This document shows positions 54,203-63,529 of a stretch of 64,000 nt of DNA, piece by piece. The notes under the pieces are model-generated. The model searched no databases, was not told the origin of the DNA, and saw only the letters and a program-made list of their open reading frames with translations. Position 1 is the first letter of the stretch. Each line of letters begins with the position of its first letter. The stretch is taken from NCBI GenBank assembly GCA_965215765.1, contig OZ244118.1, positions 992,001 through 1,056,000 on the forward strand, read 5' to 3'. The DNA is from G965212025 sp965215765. GTDB taxonomy: Bacteria; Pseudomonadota; Gammaproteobacteria; Poriferisulfidales; Oxydemutatoraceae. Made by a program: the position numbers and the translations under genes.

Positions 54203-57200
54203 ATGAGTGATGCGTACAAGAAGCTGATTAAGACCCTGCAAACCATTTTTGAGATGGACAAGGCGGATTTAGACTTTGGTATCTACCGGATCATGAATCA
54301 AAAAAGGGATGAGATTAATCAGTTCCTGGAAGATGAGTTATTACCTCAAGTAAAAGCTGCATTTGCAGACTTTGCGGCAGGTGAGAAAACAGTAGCTGAG
54401 GCTAAGCTGAAGCAACTCATAAAAACGCTCACTGAGGCCGGTGTGGAACCGGAGCAAACACCAAAAGTAAAGGAACTTCTGGAGAAAATTGCCTCAGCAG
54501 TAGACGTCACTGCAGTGGAGAACGATGTCTACTCACACTTGCACATCTTCTTCAGCCGCTATTATGACAAAGGTGATTTTATTTCCCAACGTCGTTACAA
54601 ATCAGATGCCTATGCCATCCCCTATGAAGGTGAAGAGGTAAAATTCTACTGGGCCAATCAGGATCAGTATTACATTAAGTCATCCGAGCATCTGCGTGAT
54701 TATGCCTTTACTGTAGAACAAGATGGTGAGAAAAGCGTACGCATCCATCTTGTGGAAGCAGATATAGAAAAAGATAACGTCAAAGCCAAAAGCGGAGAAG
54801 AGCGGCGTTTTGTACTGGAATATGACAACCCACTGGCGGTTATAGATGGTGAATTAACCATCCGCTTCCAGTACGCGCCGAAAGGGAAAGAGAAACAGGA
54901 AAAACTAAACAGCGATGCTGTTAAAACCATATTTGAGCAGAAAGGCTTCGACGAGTGGCTGGGCTTGTTGAACCAAAAAGCACCAACGGAGAAGAAACCC
55001 GATCGCACCCTGCTGGAAAAACACCTGAACGATTATACTGCCAGAAACACCTTCGACTATTTTATCCACAAAGACCTAGGTGGCTTCCTGTGCCGGGAAT
55101 TGGATTTTTACATCAAGAATGAAGTTTTTCATCTGGATGACATTGACGACGCAGCCTTTGAACTCACCGAGAAGCACCTACGCAAGATTAAAGTCATGCG
55201 CACCATTGCCCATAAGTTGATTCGTATGCTGGCACAAATGGAAGATTTCCAGAAGAAACTGTGGCTCAAGAAAAAGTTTGTTGTGGAAACAAATTACTGC
55301 ATAACGCTGGACCGGGTACCGGCTGAGTTGTATGGGGAAATTATTGCTTGTGAGGCACAGATAGTTGATTGGATAAAATTGGGATTTACCACAGAGGATA
55401 GAGAGATCACAGAGGGATATTTGAAGGAAAATCTTTATCTGGTTTTAGATACCAAGTTTTTTGGAGATGAGTTTAAAACAGACCTATTGGCTTCAATAGA
55501 AAACTTTGATGAGCAGTGTGATGGATTGCTGATTAATTCTGAGAACTTTCATGCTCTAACAATTTTGCGAAATAAATACAAAGGTAAGCTGGATGCGGTA
55601 TATATAGATCCACCCTACAACACTGGGGCATCTGAAATTATCTATAAAAATAATTTTAAAGATTCCTCGTGGATCAGTATGATGTATGATCGTGTGAAAG
55701 CATCTACTGCATTATTAAAAGCCCATGCATGTTATGCCATTGCTATTGACGACCTTGAATTATCAAATCTATGCTCAATTGCTGACGATATATTTGTTAA
55801 ATATAACCGTAATATGGTAGTTGTCAACCACCATCCGCAAGGCGGCATGAGTCATAATGTTTCAAGAACACACGAATATATGCTTGTAATGACACCGAGC
55901 GGACTGGATATTCTTAAGGGAAAGAAAAAGACTGATGACGTAGAACTTAGAAGTTATATGCTTAGTGGCCCCGGCCCAAATAAGTCAAGAACAGGAAGGC
56001 CGAATAGCTTTTATGCAATCCTAGTAGACAAAGCTGGTAATAAAATCGTTGGATTTGAGCCCCCACCAAATTTAGATGATGTGTATTCTCTAAAAATGAC
56101 AAATGAAGGCTATGTTAGAAGATATCCATTAAGCCCAAGCGGTGAAGAAAAAGTGTGGTGCCGATCATTTAGTTCAGCGTACAGTTGCTTATATAATGGT
56201 GAAATTGCTATTAAAAAATCAGGTTCAATTAAGCTTGTCGTTGATAACTCTAATAAAAGGCACAACCTAATGAGTAACTGGACTGACTCTTTGTACAATG
56301 CTGGACCACACGGTACTGCCTTGGTAGCAGATATTTTGGGAAGCAGAGAATTATTCTCATATCCTAAATCAATTTACACTGTTAGAGATTCAATCGAATC
56401 AATGACTTATAAATACCAGCATCCAATAGTTATGGACTTCTTTGCGGGTTCTGCCACAACTGCTCATGCAATAGTTGATTTGAATAGGGAGGATGGGAAC
56501 AGGAGGAAATATATCCTTGTTGAAATGGGAACTCATTTTGATTCTGCAACCAAACCAAGAGTACAAAAAATCATATATTCGAATGATTGGGAAGATGGTG
56601 TTCCTCTGCCAGACGAAAATGGATTTTTTAATGGAATCTCCCACTGCTTCAAATACATTCGACTTGAATCTTACGAAGACGCTCTGAACAATCTTATCCT
56701 CAGGGGTCGCACAAAACAACAACAAGATCTTCTCAAATCTCATCCTCAACTTCGTGAAGATTACATGCTCGGTTATTGGCTTGATGTTGAAGCGCGTGAC
56801 AGCGGCTCGTTGCTCAATACCGAGCAATTTGAAGATCCTTTTAACTATAAACTTAATATTGCTACAGACAGTGTGGGTATCACCAAACCTACACGAGTTG
56901 ATCTGGTTGAGACCTTTAACTACCTGCTTGGGTTGACTATCCAACATATTGACACGGTACGCGACTTCAAGGTGATTACTGGAACTAACCCCAAAGAAGA
57001 ATCTGTGCTAGTCATCTGGCGCAACGTTAAAGAACAAGATAACGCTGTGCTTGAAGAATTTTTCGATAAATCCGGGTATAACCCTGGGGACACAGAATAC
57101 GACCACATCTATGTCAATGGTGACCATACCCTGGATGATCCTCACTCTAAGGTGAAAATGATTGAGATTGAATTCAAGCGCTTAATGTTTGATGTACAGG

Positions 57201-57208
57201 ATGTTTGA
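54203..57208 (+). CDS. mod: Type III-like DNA methyltransferase, copy 2
   Basis: A second 1,001-residue methyltransferase. DPPY again lies at residues 469-472; motif I is FAGSAT (747-752) instead of FAGSGT. Residues 1-~375 and the final ~160 are almost the same as in mod1, while the catalytic and recognition middle (~380-835) is unrelated beyond the motifs. This means the two enzymes should recognise different DNA sites. Its upstream spacer is a copy of the one before mod1. It is followed by a 14-base inverted repeat and then res. Both mod genes seem intact, so two specificities could work with one Res, or one could act alone. Confidence 0.88.
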   Translation: MSDAYKKLIKTLQTIFEMDKADLDFGIYRIMNQKRDEINQFLEDELLPQVKAAFADFAAGEKTVAEAKLKQLIKTLTEAGVEPEQTPKVKELLEKIASAVDVTAVENDVYSHLHIFFSRYYDKGDFISQRRYKSDAYAIPYEGEEVKFYWANQDQYYIKSSEHLRDYAFTVEQDGEKSVRIHLVEADIEKDNVKAKSGEERRFVLEYDNPLAVIDGELTIRFQYAPKGKEKQEKLNSDAVKTIFEQKGFDEWLGLLNQKAPTEKKPDRTLLEKHLNDYTARNTFDYFIHKDLGGFLCRELDFYIKNEVFHLDDIDDAAFELTEKHLRKIKVMRTIAHKLIRMLAQMEDFQKKLWLKKKFVVETNYCITLDRVPAELYGEIIACEAQIVDWIKLGFTTEDREITEGYLKENLYLVLDTKFFGDEFKTDLLASIENFDEQCDGLLINSENFHALTILRNKYKGKLDAVYIDPPYNTGASEIIYKNNFKDSSWISMMYDRVKASTALLKAHACYAIAIDDLELSNLCSIADDIFVKYNRNMVVVNHHPQGGMSHNVSRTHEYMLVMTPSGLDILKGKKKTDDVELRSYMLSGPGPNKSRTGRPNSFYAILVDKAGNKIVGFEPPPNLDDVYSLKMTNEGYVRRYPLSPSGEEKVWCRSFSSAYSCLYNGEIAIKKSGSIKLVVDNSNKRHNLMSNWTDSLYNAGPHGTALVADILGSRELFSYPKSIYTVRDSIESMTYKYQHPIVMDFFAGSATTAHAIVDLNREDGNRRKYILVEMGTHFDSATKPRVQKIIYSNDWEDGVPLPDENGFFNGISHCFKYIRLESYEDALNNLILRGRTKQQQDLLKSHPQLREDYMLGYWLDVEARDSGSLLNTEQFEDPFNYKLNIATDSVGITKPTRVDLVETFNYLLGLTIQHIDTVRDFKVITGTNPKEESVLVIWRNVKEQDNAVLEEFFDKSGYNPGDTEYDHIYVNGDHTLDDPHSKVKMIEIEFKRLMFDVQDV

Positions 57209-57221
57209 GTAGCAAGCTACT
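57208..57221 (+). promoter_or_regulatory. Inverted repeat directly before the res start codon
   Basis: AGTAGC-AA-GCTACT begins at the last base of the mod2 stop and ends at the base before the res ATG. It fills the place of a ribosome site, and no Shine-Dalgarno sequence is seen. In the first block, before the res remnant, the same place reads AACAGCTACT, so the left arm is lost. It could hold down res translation or couple it to mod2. Confidence 0.45.
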
Positions 57222-60200
57222 ATGGCAAGATTTGAAGACAAGCTGGTACTCAGTCGTTGGATGCTGATGCAGTTCGGCACAGACAAGTTGGAAGCTCTGA
57301 GCAATACGCTGTCTGCTGACCAGCTTATCGGGTTTACTGAGGAAAACTGTAGCAAGTATGCCCATGAAATCATCACTCTGACGCCAGAAGAAAGCCGAAC
57401 AGTGGACGACGACCGTCTTCAGTACTACGACGACAACATCGTTCGCCATTGGAAACAGATCACAGAGAAGCGCAACCGCGGTGGAAGTACCCTTTTCCCG
57501 CTCTATTTCCAGTACCTGTCCTTACTGTTCACGGAGCATTACTTGGACAGATATTTCACAGACCGTTCTGGATTATGTGACGATCTGAATCAATACCGTG
57601 GGCAGTTCAATCAGGATTTACCTGAGCGCGAGCAGATTAAACCTTTCAAGGAGTCTGATCTCAACAAGTTGGCAGTATGGATTGCTACAGGCGGTGGGAA
57701 GACACTCATTATGCACGTCAACATGCTGCAATTTACACATTATCTGAAAAAGGCAGGGCGAAACTTGAAGTTTAATCGGGTCATTTTGCTGACACCCAAC
57801 GAAGGGCTTTCTCACCAACATAAAGATGAGCTGGATCTTTCAGGTATTGAAGCCGATATATTCGTCAAAGACGGTGGTAGGCTGTATACCGGTGCGTCCG
57901 TCGAGATTATTGACATACACAAGCTCAAGGAAAAAAGTGGTGAGAAAACCATTGCAGTTGAATCCTTCGAATCCAACAACCTGGTGTTGGTAGATGAAGG
58001 ACACCGGGGTGCTGGTGGTGTGCACTGGCGGGGTAAACGTAACCAACTCTGTGAGAATGGTTTTTCATTTGAATATTCCGCAACCTTTGGTCAGGCCATA
58101 AAAGCGGCTAGCGGTTCTGATCTTGCGCCCGTTGGAAAGCGTGCGGATAGTGCAAAATATCTCCTCAGCCAACAATATAGTCGCTGTATTCTGTTTGATT
58201 ATTCCTACAAATTCTTTCACGGTGACGGCTATGGCAAAGACCATTACATTCTTAACTTAAGTAAAGCGCAGTTTGAGGAGCAAAAACAACTTTACCTGAC
58301 TGGCTGCATACTGGCGTTTTACCAGCAGAAATGCATATACAAAGACAAGTATAAGGAACTTTCTCATTATTTACTTGCTGATCCGTTATGGATATTTGTT
58401 GGCGGAAAAGTGACTGCAAGGAATGAGGCCAATGCGGAAACCGTCTCTGACATCCAAGCTATTCTGCATTTTATTTCTTGCTTTATTCGCAACAAAGGCG
58501 GTGAATCAGTCAAATTCCTGGAACTGCTTTTAAATAAGCAGGATGATCTGCGTGATGAGTTTGGACGGGCGATATTCGGTGAGGCATTCCCCTATTTACA
58601 GAACCGCTGGGCAACTGATCAAGCTGAAGCACTGTTTCTGGATGTTTTAAAAATCATTTTTCATGCTAGTGCCAGTGGCAGTCTACATGTGGTTCACCTA
58701 AAAGGGAGTGGCGGGGAAATCGGACTTCGTGTTGGCGAGAACAGTTGGTTCGGCTTGGTCAATGTGGGCGATGCCGCGAAGCTAATCAAACTCTGCGAAA
58801 AAAAGGATGACAGAAATATGGTAGTCGATCATCAGGCTTTTTTCTCATCGCTTTTCAAGGGAATCAATAAAAAAGATTCATCTGTTAACCTGCTGCTAGG
58901 CGCGAAGAAGTTTACGGAAGGTTGGAGTTCATGGCGGGTCAGCACTATGGGTATGATGAATGTTGGTCGTTCAGAAGGCTCTGAGATCATCCAGTTGTAT
59001 GGTCGTGGCGTACGTCTTAAGGGGTATGGTTTCTCGTTAAAGCGCAGCAATCATATTCGGGAAATTAAACATCCAGAAAATATTGCTTTTCTGGAAACAC
59101 TCAATGTTTTCGGAATTCGCTCTGATTATATGAAGGAATTTGAGGCGTACCTGGAAGCTGAAGGCGTTGGTGAAGCAAGAACCGAAATAGTTATGCTTCC
59201 TGTGATCAAGCATTTGGTAAGGGAAGACCTGAAACTGGTTCGGCTCAAACAGGATCTTAAACCTTTCAAGCAAGCAGAACGTCCACCCTTGGAGACTCGT
59301 CCGTATGGGATGACAGGAAAAGTAACACTAAATTGGTATCCAAAAATCCAGGCCAAACGTTCAACTGGAGTGACTGCTACTGCAATGGATAATCAACTCA
59401 ATGAAGATGTTCTGCAAGACCACCATCTTGCTTTCATGAACCTTGAGGAGATCTATTTTGAACTGGCGCAGTACAAGAATGAAAAAGCTTGGTATAACCT
59501 CCTACTTGACAGAGAGGCCATTTCTAATATATTGACAGACACAAGCTGGTATCGTCTTTACATTCCACAAGACACACTTGAAGTTCGTGATTTCGAACGC
59601 ATTCTGATTTGGCAGGAAATTGCCATAGCACTGCTAAAGAAATACGTGAAACGTTACTACTCTTTCCGTAAAAATGAATATGAAGCACCACATCGAGAAT
59701 ACTACGCAGTCAGCGAAACTGACGATAACTTTGTCGAAGAGTACAAGGCAACGGTAGATAGCAGCCAGGAGCATTTGATAGCGAAACTCATTGAACTGAG
59801 AGATAAATTAGCTGATAAGAGCTTTCGTGGCCTCATACCATTCGGCAAGCTGAAGCTATCTGATTTTTCACAGCATCTTTATCAGCCGCTGATCTACTTC
59901 AGTAACGATGAAATTTTAAAGATATCGCCCGTAGCGCTTAATAGGGGTGAGTATGACTTTGTTGATGACTTGAAAAGATTTTATAGCAAGTCCACTAAAT
60001 TCTTTGATGACAAAGAATTATTCCTACTCCGTAACCAGAGTAGGGGTAGGGGTGTTGGTTTTTTTGAGGCTGAGAATTTCTATCCAGATTTTATCCTCTG
60101 GATCATACAGGGAGATAAACAGTACGTTTGCTTCGTTGATCCCAAAGGGCTAATTCGTGTACATGGGTTTGATGACCCGAAAGTAAGATTCCATAAAGAG

Positions 60201-60410
60201 GTAAAAGAGATCCAAAATAAGCTTGGAGACCCGAACGTTTTTCTGGATTCCTTTATTATATCCAATACTCTTCGGGCAGATGTTAACTGGTGGAGCGGGG
60301 GAAGTGCTTCAAAACGAGATTTTACCAAGAATCACATTTTGTTCCAGAAGGATGAAAAGGATAGCTATATTTCGAATCTCCTGAGTGTGGTGACAAAACA
60401 GGGTGCTTAG
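57222..60410 (+). CDS. res: Type III-like restriction helicase-nuclease (Res)
   Basis: A 1,062-residue superfamily 2 ATPase. Motif I is ATGGGKT (residues 155-161), motif II is DEGH (258-261), and GRGVRLKGYG is the C-lobe motif near residue 590. A PD-(D/E)XK-type nuclease is near the end: PDFILW with Asp 956, then VDPKG with Asp 973 and Lys 975. Thus the usual ExK is DxK. It pairs with Mod in type III restriction. The gene is intact; an inactive partial copy lies upstream at 53531. The start ATG is 14 bases after mod2, with an inverted repeat in between. Confidence 0.88.
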   Translation: MARFEDKLVLSRWMLMQFGTDKLEALSNTLSADQLIGFTEENCSKYAHEIITLTPEESRTVDDDRLQYYDDNIVRHWKQITEKRNRGGSTLFPLYFQYLSLLFTEHYLDRYFTDRSGLCDDLNQYRGQFNQDLPEREQIKPFKESDLNKLAVWIATGGGKTLIMHVNMLQFTHYLKKAGRNLKFNRVILLTPNEGLSHQHKDELDLSGIEADIFVKDGGRLYTGASVEIIDIHKLKEKSGEKTIAVESFESNNLVLVDEGHRGAGGVHWRGKRNQLCENGFSFEYSATFGQAIKAASGSDLAPVGKRADSAKYLLSQQYSRCILFDYSYKFFHGDGYGKDHYILNLSKAQFEEQKQLYLTGCILAFYQQKCIYKDKYKELSHYLLADPLWIFVGGKVTARNEANAETVSDIQAILHFISCFIRNKGGESVKFLELLLNKQDDLRDEFGRAIFGEAFPYLQNRWATDQAEALFLDVLKIIFHASASGSLHVVHLKGSGGEIGLRVGENSWFGLVNVGDAAKLIKLCEKKDDRNMVVDHQAFFSSLFKGINKKDSSVNLLLGAKKFTEGWSSWRVSTMGMMNVGRSEGSEIIQLYGRGVRLKGYGFSLKRSNHIREIKHPENIAFLETLNVFGIRSDYMKEFEAYLEAEGVGEARTEIVMLPVIKHLVREDLKLVRLKQDLKPFKQAERPPLETRPYGMTGKVTLNWYPKIQAKRSTGVTATAMDNQLNEDVLQDHHLAFMNLEEIYFELAQYKNEKAWYNLLLDREAISNILTDTSWYRLYIPQDTLEVRDFERILIWQEIAIALLKKYVKRYYSFRKNEYEAPHREYYAVSETDDNFVEEYKATVDSSQEHLIAKLIELRDKLADKSFRGLIPFGKLKLSDFSQHLYQPLIYFSNDEILKISPVALNRGEYDFVDDLKRFYSKSTKFFDDKELFLLRNQSRGRGVGFFEAENFYPDFILWIIQGDKQYVCFVDPKGLIRVHGFDDPKVRFHKEVKEIQNKLGDPNVFLDSFIISNTLRADVNWWSGGSASKRDFTKNHILFQKDEKDSYISNLLSVVTKQGA

Positions 60411-61005
60411 ATGCAGGGTGACTGAGGGATAAACACGGCAGTAGAAAAATTCAGGGTAAATTTTGACAACCGTTTGGTTTGTTGTGGTTAAGTAAATGTA
60501 TCAACGGGACTTGAAGGGTACGCTTTCCAAGCTAGACATAGAAATATCAACCCCCGAGTTAGCTAAGGGGGGAGAATGTCGGGATGGGACGGAAAGAGAA
60601 AAGCCCGCTTGAGTCGGCGGGAAGCCCCGATAAATTGGGTGCTTGATGCGAAAAAGCAGGTTTCAGAAAACTGATTTTTTGTTTGGAGGAGAGAAAGGGA
60701 TTCAAATCCTTGTTACATAATTCCCCGCATACACGCTTTCCAGAAGTACGCCTTATGCCTTAATGTCGCTAACGAAAATTACTGCCTTCCAGTTTCCTAG
60801 CGCACTTTGCTAGCTTGACCTGTTTTTCCCACCCTGGCAATGCTTCTTGTTTCGGCTTGCTCATGTTTTTCCAGAGCTTATGCTAGGTAACACATCTGAA
60901 ACTCATGAGCCTAACAATATGTCAGTTTACGGTTTAGTTGCTGTATCCGCCGAGGTAGTGCAGTTTATGGTACTGAATCTGTTGCTTGTCACGGTTTAGA
61001 GCTGG
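60411..61005. other. 595-base stretch without a supported gene
   Basis: Downstream of res. A CCCGC...GCGGG inverted repeat at about 60606-60623 could form a short hairpin, but no T-run follows. A frame of 39 codons from 60496 has no recognisable motif. The rest shows no repeats or RNA genes that I can identify. Confidence 0.4.
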
Positions 61006-61314
61006 GTGCACAGTTTTGAGAAGTGGCGAGAACTGAATGTGGCTCGTGCGAAAGCGGATGAATTTGTGGACAAGTTCTGGTCTGGGGCTAATCTGTTTGA
61101 GCTTCACAAGGCGTGCTGCGGTCGTGATGATAATCCGGGATGGGCGAGACTTTACGTCTGGATTTACGGGGTTTCAGCGTTTGCGCAAAAAGGGTGCGGT
61201 TGCAGACCGTTTAAGCGGAGTGAGACTACCCGGGGGAAATACTTCATTGCACAGGTACCGTTTGCATCAACAGAGGATTTGGAGTCGTTTAAGAGCGCTG
61301 CGTTGACTACCTAG
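61006..61314 (+). CDS. Hypothetical 102-residue protein
   Basis: A frame with a GTG start (MHSFEKWRELNVARAKADEF). The chain has several aromatic residues and a cysteine-rich middle (ACCGRDD; KGCGCRP), but no signal peptide or membrane segment. I do not recognise a family. The ribosome site is weak, and no operon partner is close. It could also be the end of an older gene that has lost its start. Confidence 0.35.
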   Translation: MHSFEKWRELNVARAKADEFVDKFWSGANLFELHKACCGRDDNPGWARLYVWIYGVSAFAQKGCGCRPFKRSETTRGKYFIAQVPFASTEDLESFKSAALTT

Positions 61315-61693
61315 CCAGCCATTAAAGTCAACAGAACTGTGCTGCCGGAAATAATTGAAGTGGGGCAAGTGAAACTCAGCCTTTGATGCTCTTGTCGTGC
61401 ATGCCCCTCAAATTAGCTGGCCACAAATTGTGACTGATCCACTATTTTTCGTTTCTGTTGCTTTTTGGGTGAGTTAATGCAGTAACAGTTGGAACTTATC
61501 TGATTGGTGCGCTTTCAGTTGTCCGACTTTTTCGGACAACTGACCTCCACTTGGGAAAGGCCCCGAACGAGGACATTCCAATATTTTATAAGTATGGAAG
61601 TTACTGGCAATCAAAAAATTCTAAGATAAAATTATTATATGTGGCAGCATTGGGAACTCTTAGATAGTGCATGACGTTACGTCTTAATGGAGC
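61315..61693. other. 379-base stretch without a gene
   Basis: Between the hypothetical gene and the convergent PIN-like gene. A GTCCGA-CTTTT-TCGGAC inverted repeat at about 61518-61534 is the only clear structure; without a following T-run it is a weak terminator candidate. Confidence 0.4.
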
Positions 61694-62107
61694 TTAGGGA
61701 CAAGCATCTTGCTTTAGAAGGCGTTTGTGTTTTTTATTTTGATAAACATTTCCTTTCACGATACTTTTAAAATCTTTATGCAAATTCTTGTCTCCAGAGA
61801 CCAATAATCTCGTGCCAGAAACCAGAGCCAAAGCGATAATGTGTGGATCATCAGAACTTAAGTCTTTCAAAGATTTTTCTTTTTTCTCGACTTTTTCTTT
61901 GTTAACTGAGTTTAGTTTATTCACCTTTCTCTGAATTTCAAAGTATTCTTTCATTTTAGGGCATTTATTAAGCTCTTTTTCTAATTCAGTTGTTTGGGAA
62001 TAAACAATCTTGCCACTCTTTTTTATCCATTCTTTGACTGGAGCCATATCACTATTGTCCGGGTCGATAAAGTCTCCAAATTTACTAGCGTCTAGTATTA
62101 AGCACAT
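61694..62107 (-). CDS. PIN-like nuclease partner of the adjacent ATPase
   Basis: A 137-residue protein with a PIN-domain layout. The first acidic residue is in CLILDASKFGDF (Asp 6), and the later motif SSDDPHIIALALVSGTRLLVSGDKNLHKDF has the two acidic positions and the V-S-G-D-K-N-L step seen in PIN RNases. A long lysine- and glutamate-rich helix lies between. It starts 12 bases after the ATPase gene, so the two form an operon. PIN proteins cut RNA; whether this acts as a toxin or a defence effector is inference. Confidence 0.65.
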   Translation of the reverse strand: MCLILDASKFGDFIDPDNSDMAPVKEWIKKSGKIVYSQTTELEKELNKCPKMKEYFEIQRKVNKLNSVNKEKVEKKEKSLKDLSSDDPHIIALALVSGTRLLVSGDKNLHKDFKSIVKGNVYQNKKHKRLLKQDACP

Positions 62108-62119
62108 TTTGAATTATTC

Positions 62120-63439
62120 TCAAAATCCAAGCAATTTGTTCATTTCATTATGAAAAAACTTCTTGTACCCTTTAGGTGCATTTATAAAATTAGCTTGGTC
62201 GTCAAACTCAATATTATGAACGGCGACTTTATTATTGATGGCTTCCAGATAAATTAATGAAACGTCTTTCGGCTTAATTCTCCCATTCATGATTTCTATG
62301 CGGACACGGTTGATCATGTCGTCACTTTGAATTTCTGATACAAATGAGTTTTTATTTTCCTCTGCGCTGTTGATTAGCAGCGAAGACAATGCAGCTTGTG
62401 CTTTCGGATATAAATGTGCTTCCGGTAGCTGCATGAGAAATTTTGTTCTCTCATCCATTATAGCATGAACCAATATTGGTAAGACTTGACTGACGCCATA
62501 GCCTACATCAATCAGGTTTGATTTAGAACCATTAATCTTAACCTGCAGCTGAAAAGGGCTAATTATTGACTTGCTAAATGTTCTCACACCAATGTTACTA
62601 AATAGCCCTGACGATTTCCCGAACTCTGCTAATTTCTTTTTTAAGCCTTTCCAAGTTTTTGGTTCTATCCTTTGTAAATCCATGAGAACCATTGGTATTT
62701 CACTGCCATGAGATGTTTTGATTATACCTGTTGGGTTATAGGTGCGTTGTGGATTGGCTCTGACGGGTGCAATGCTATGGGTGTTAACAATATCGTACAA
62801 CCAAAAACGGTTAAAACTATTTTGGAAGCTGGCACGACCTTCTTTAGGATAAGTGTTTTTACTTTCTAAATATCTTATGAGTTTCCCTAAAACAGTGTTA
62901 GCCTTTTCAAAGGCATGTAATCTTGTGAATAAATTAGTGGTGTACCCCAGCTCAATGCCCTCGCCAAGTTTTAAATCTCCAGAAACTATAAACTCATTCT
63001 CATTCTTTCCGAGAGTAATGCACCTGTTTTTGGGGTATTTTATGAATTCAAAAGTAATTTTGCCGTCGCTGAATTGCCATTCTGACCTTCGAATAGCCGG
63101 CGCTACGCCGCGCTCATTCTGACTAAGTGTTAATACTTGTCGAAAGCTTTGATTGTTTTCGTACTCACTACTAACCCCCAAAACGAATTCTTTTACCTGG
63201 GTTACCCTTTTTCGTGCAATATCAGCAAATACGCCCATTTCGTATGGTGGCGAATTAAAGTCAATAGGAGTTCTGTAACCATCATTGCGCAGAATGTCAG
63301 CTAGAGCTTGAAAGCTACCTAGCACGGTTGATTTACCTGTGCTGTTTTCACCCGTGAGGAACGTTATAGGGCGAATGTTAAATTTTTGTTCACCTTCAAA
63401 ACAGCGAACATCTCTAATAATGAATTCTTTTACCTTCAT
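62120..63439 (-). CDS. ABC-like AAA ATPase (AAA_15/21 type), likely defence protein
   Basis: A 439-residue ATPase of the SMC/OLD-related type. Walker A is LTGENSTGKSTVLG (residues 28-41). Near residue 350, LMQLPEAHLYPKAQAALSSLL corresponds to the Q-x-P-E-x-H-L-x-P Walker B region of this family. There is no Toprim nuclease as in OLD or Gabija. The last ~60 residues carry V-S-L-I-Y-L-E, common in these proteins. It is followed by the PIN-like gene in the same direction. ATPase-nuclease gene pairs of this form are frequent in defence islands. No strong ribosome site is seen. Confidence 0.75.
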   Translation of the reverse strand: MKVKEFIIRDVRCFEGEQKFNIRPITFLTGENSTGKSTVLGSFQALADILRNDGYRTPIDFNSPPYEMGVFADIARKRVTQVKEFVLGVSSEYENNQSFRQVLTLSQNERGVAPAIRRSEWQFSDGKITFEFIKYPKNRCITLGKNENEFIVSGDLKLGEGIELGYTTNLFTRLHAFEKANTVLGKLIRYLESKNTYPKEGRASFQNSFNRFWLYDIVNTHSIAPVRANPQRTYNPTGIIKTSHGSEIPMVLMDLQRIEPKTWKGLKKKLAEFGKSSGLFSNIGVRTFSKSIISPFQLQVKINGSKSNLIDVGYGVSQVLPILVHAIMDERTKFLMQLPEAHLYPKAQAALSSLLINSAEENKNSFVSEIQSDDMINRVRIEIMNGRIKPKDVSLIYLEAINNKVAVHNIEFDDQANFINAPKGYKKFFHNEMNKLLGF

Positions 63440-63529
63440 TTTCAGTTATTCACAGGCGTACAATTCCTTGCTTGTCCCCAAAGTCATGATTAACAGCCAG
63501 TGTGGTTAATAGTAAAATCCATAGTCAGC

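Larger units (their letters stand above)
50330..57690 (+). repeat. Tandem duplication of the [SNF2 end - mod - res start] block
   Basis: The first block runs from the SNF2 3' end (~50343), through mod1, to the res remnant (~54010). The second runs from the SNF2 3' remnant (~54030), through mod2, into res. The spacers before the two mod genes are nearly identical (both contain CAGATAAATAACGACAGG), and mod1 and mod2 start 3,690 bases apart. The simplest history is a tandem copy of the SNF2-mod-res operon, followed by one deletion that joined the first res to the end of the second SNF2 gene. Confidence 0.88.

Noticed and set aside
47427..60410. DISARM or BREX system
   Set aside because: The SNF2 helicase recalls DrmD, but drmA/B/C are missing, and no BrxL, PglZ or PglX-type protein is present; type III-like Mod and Res are the better fit.
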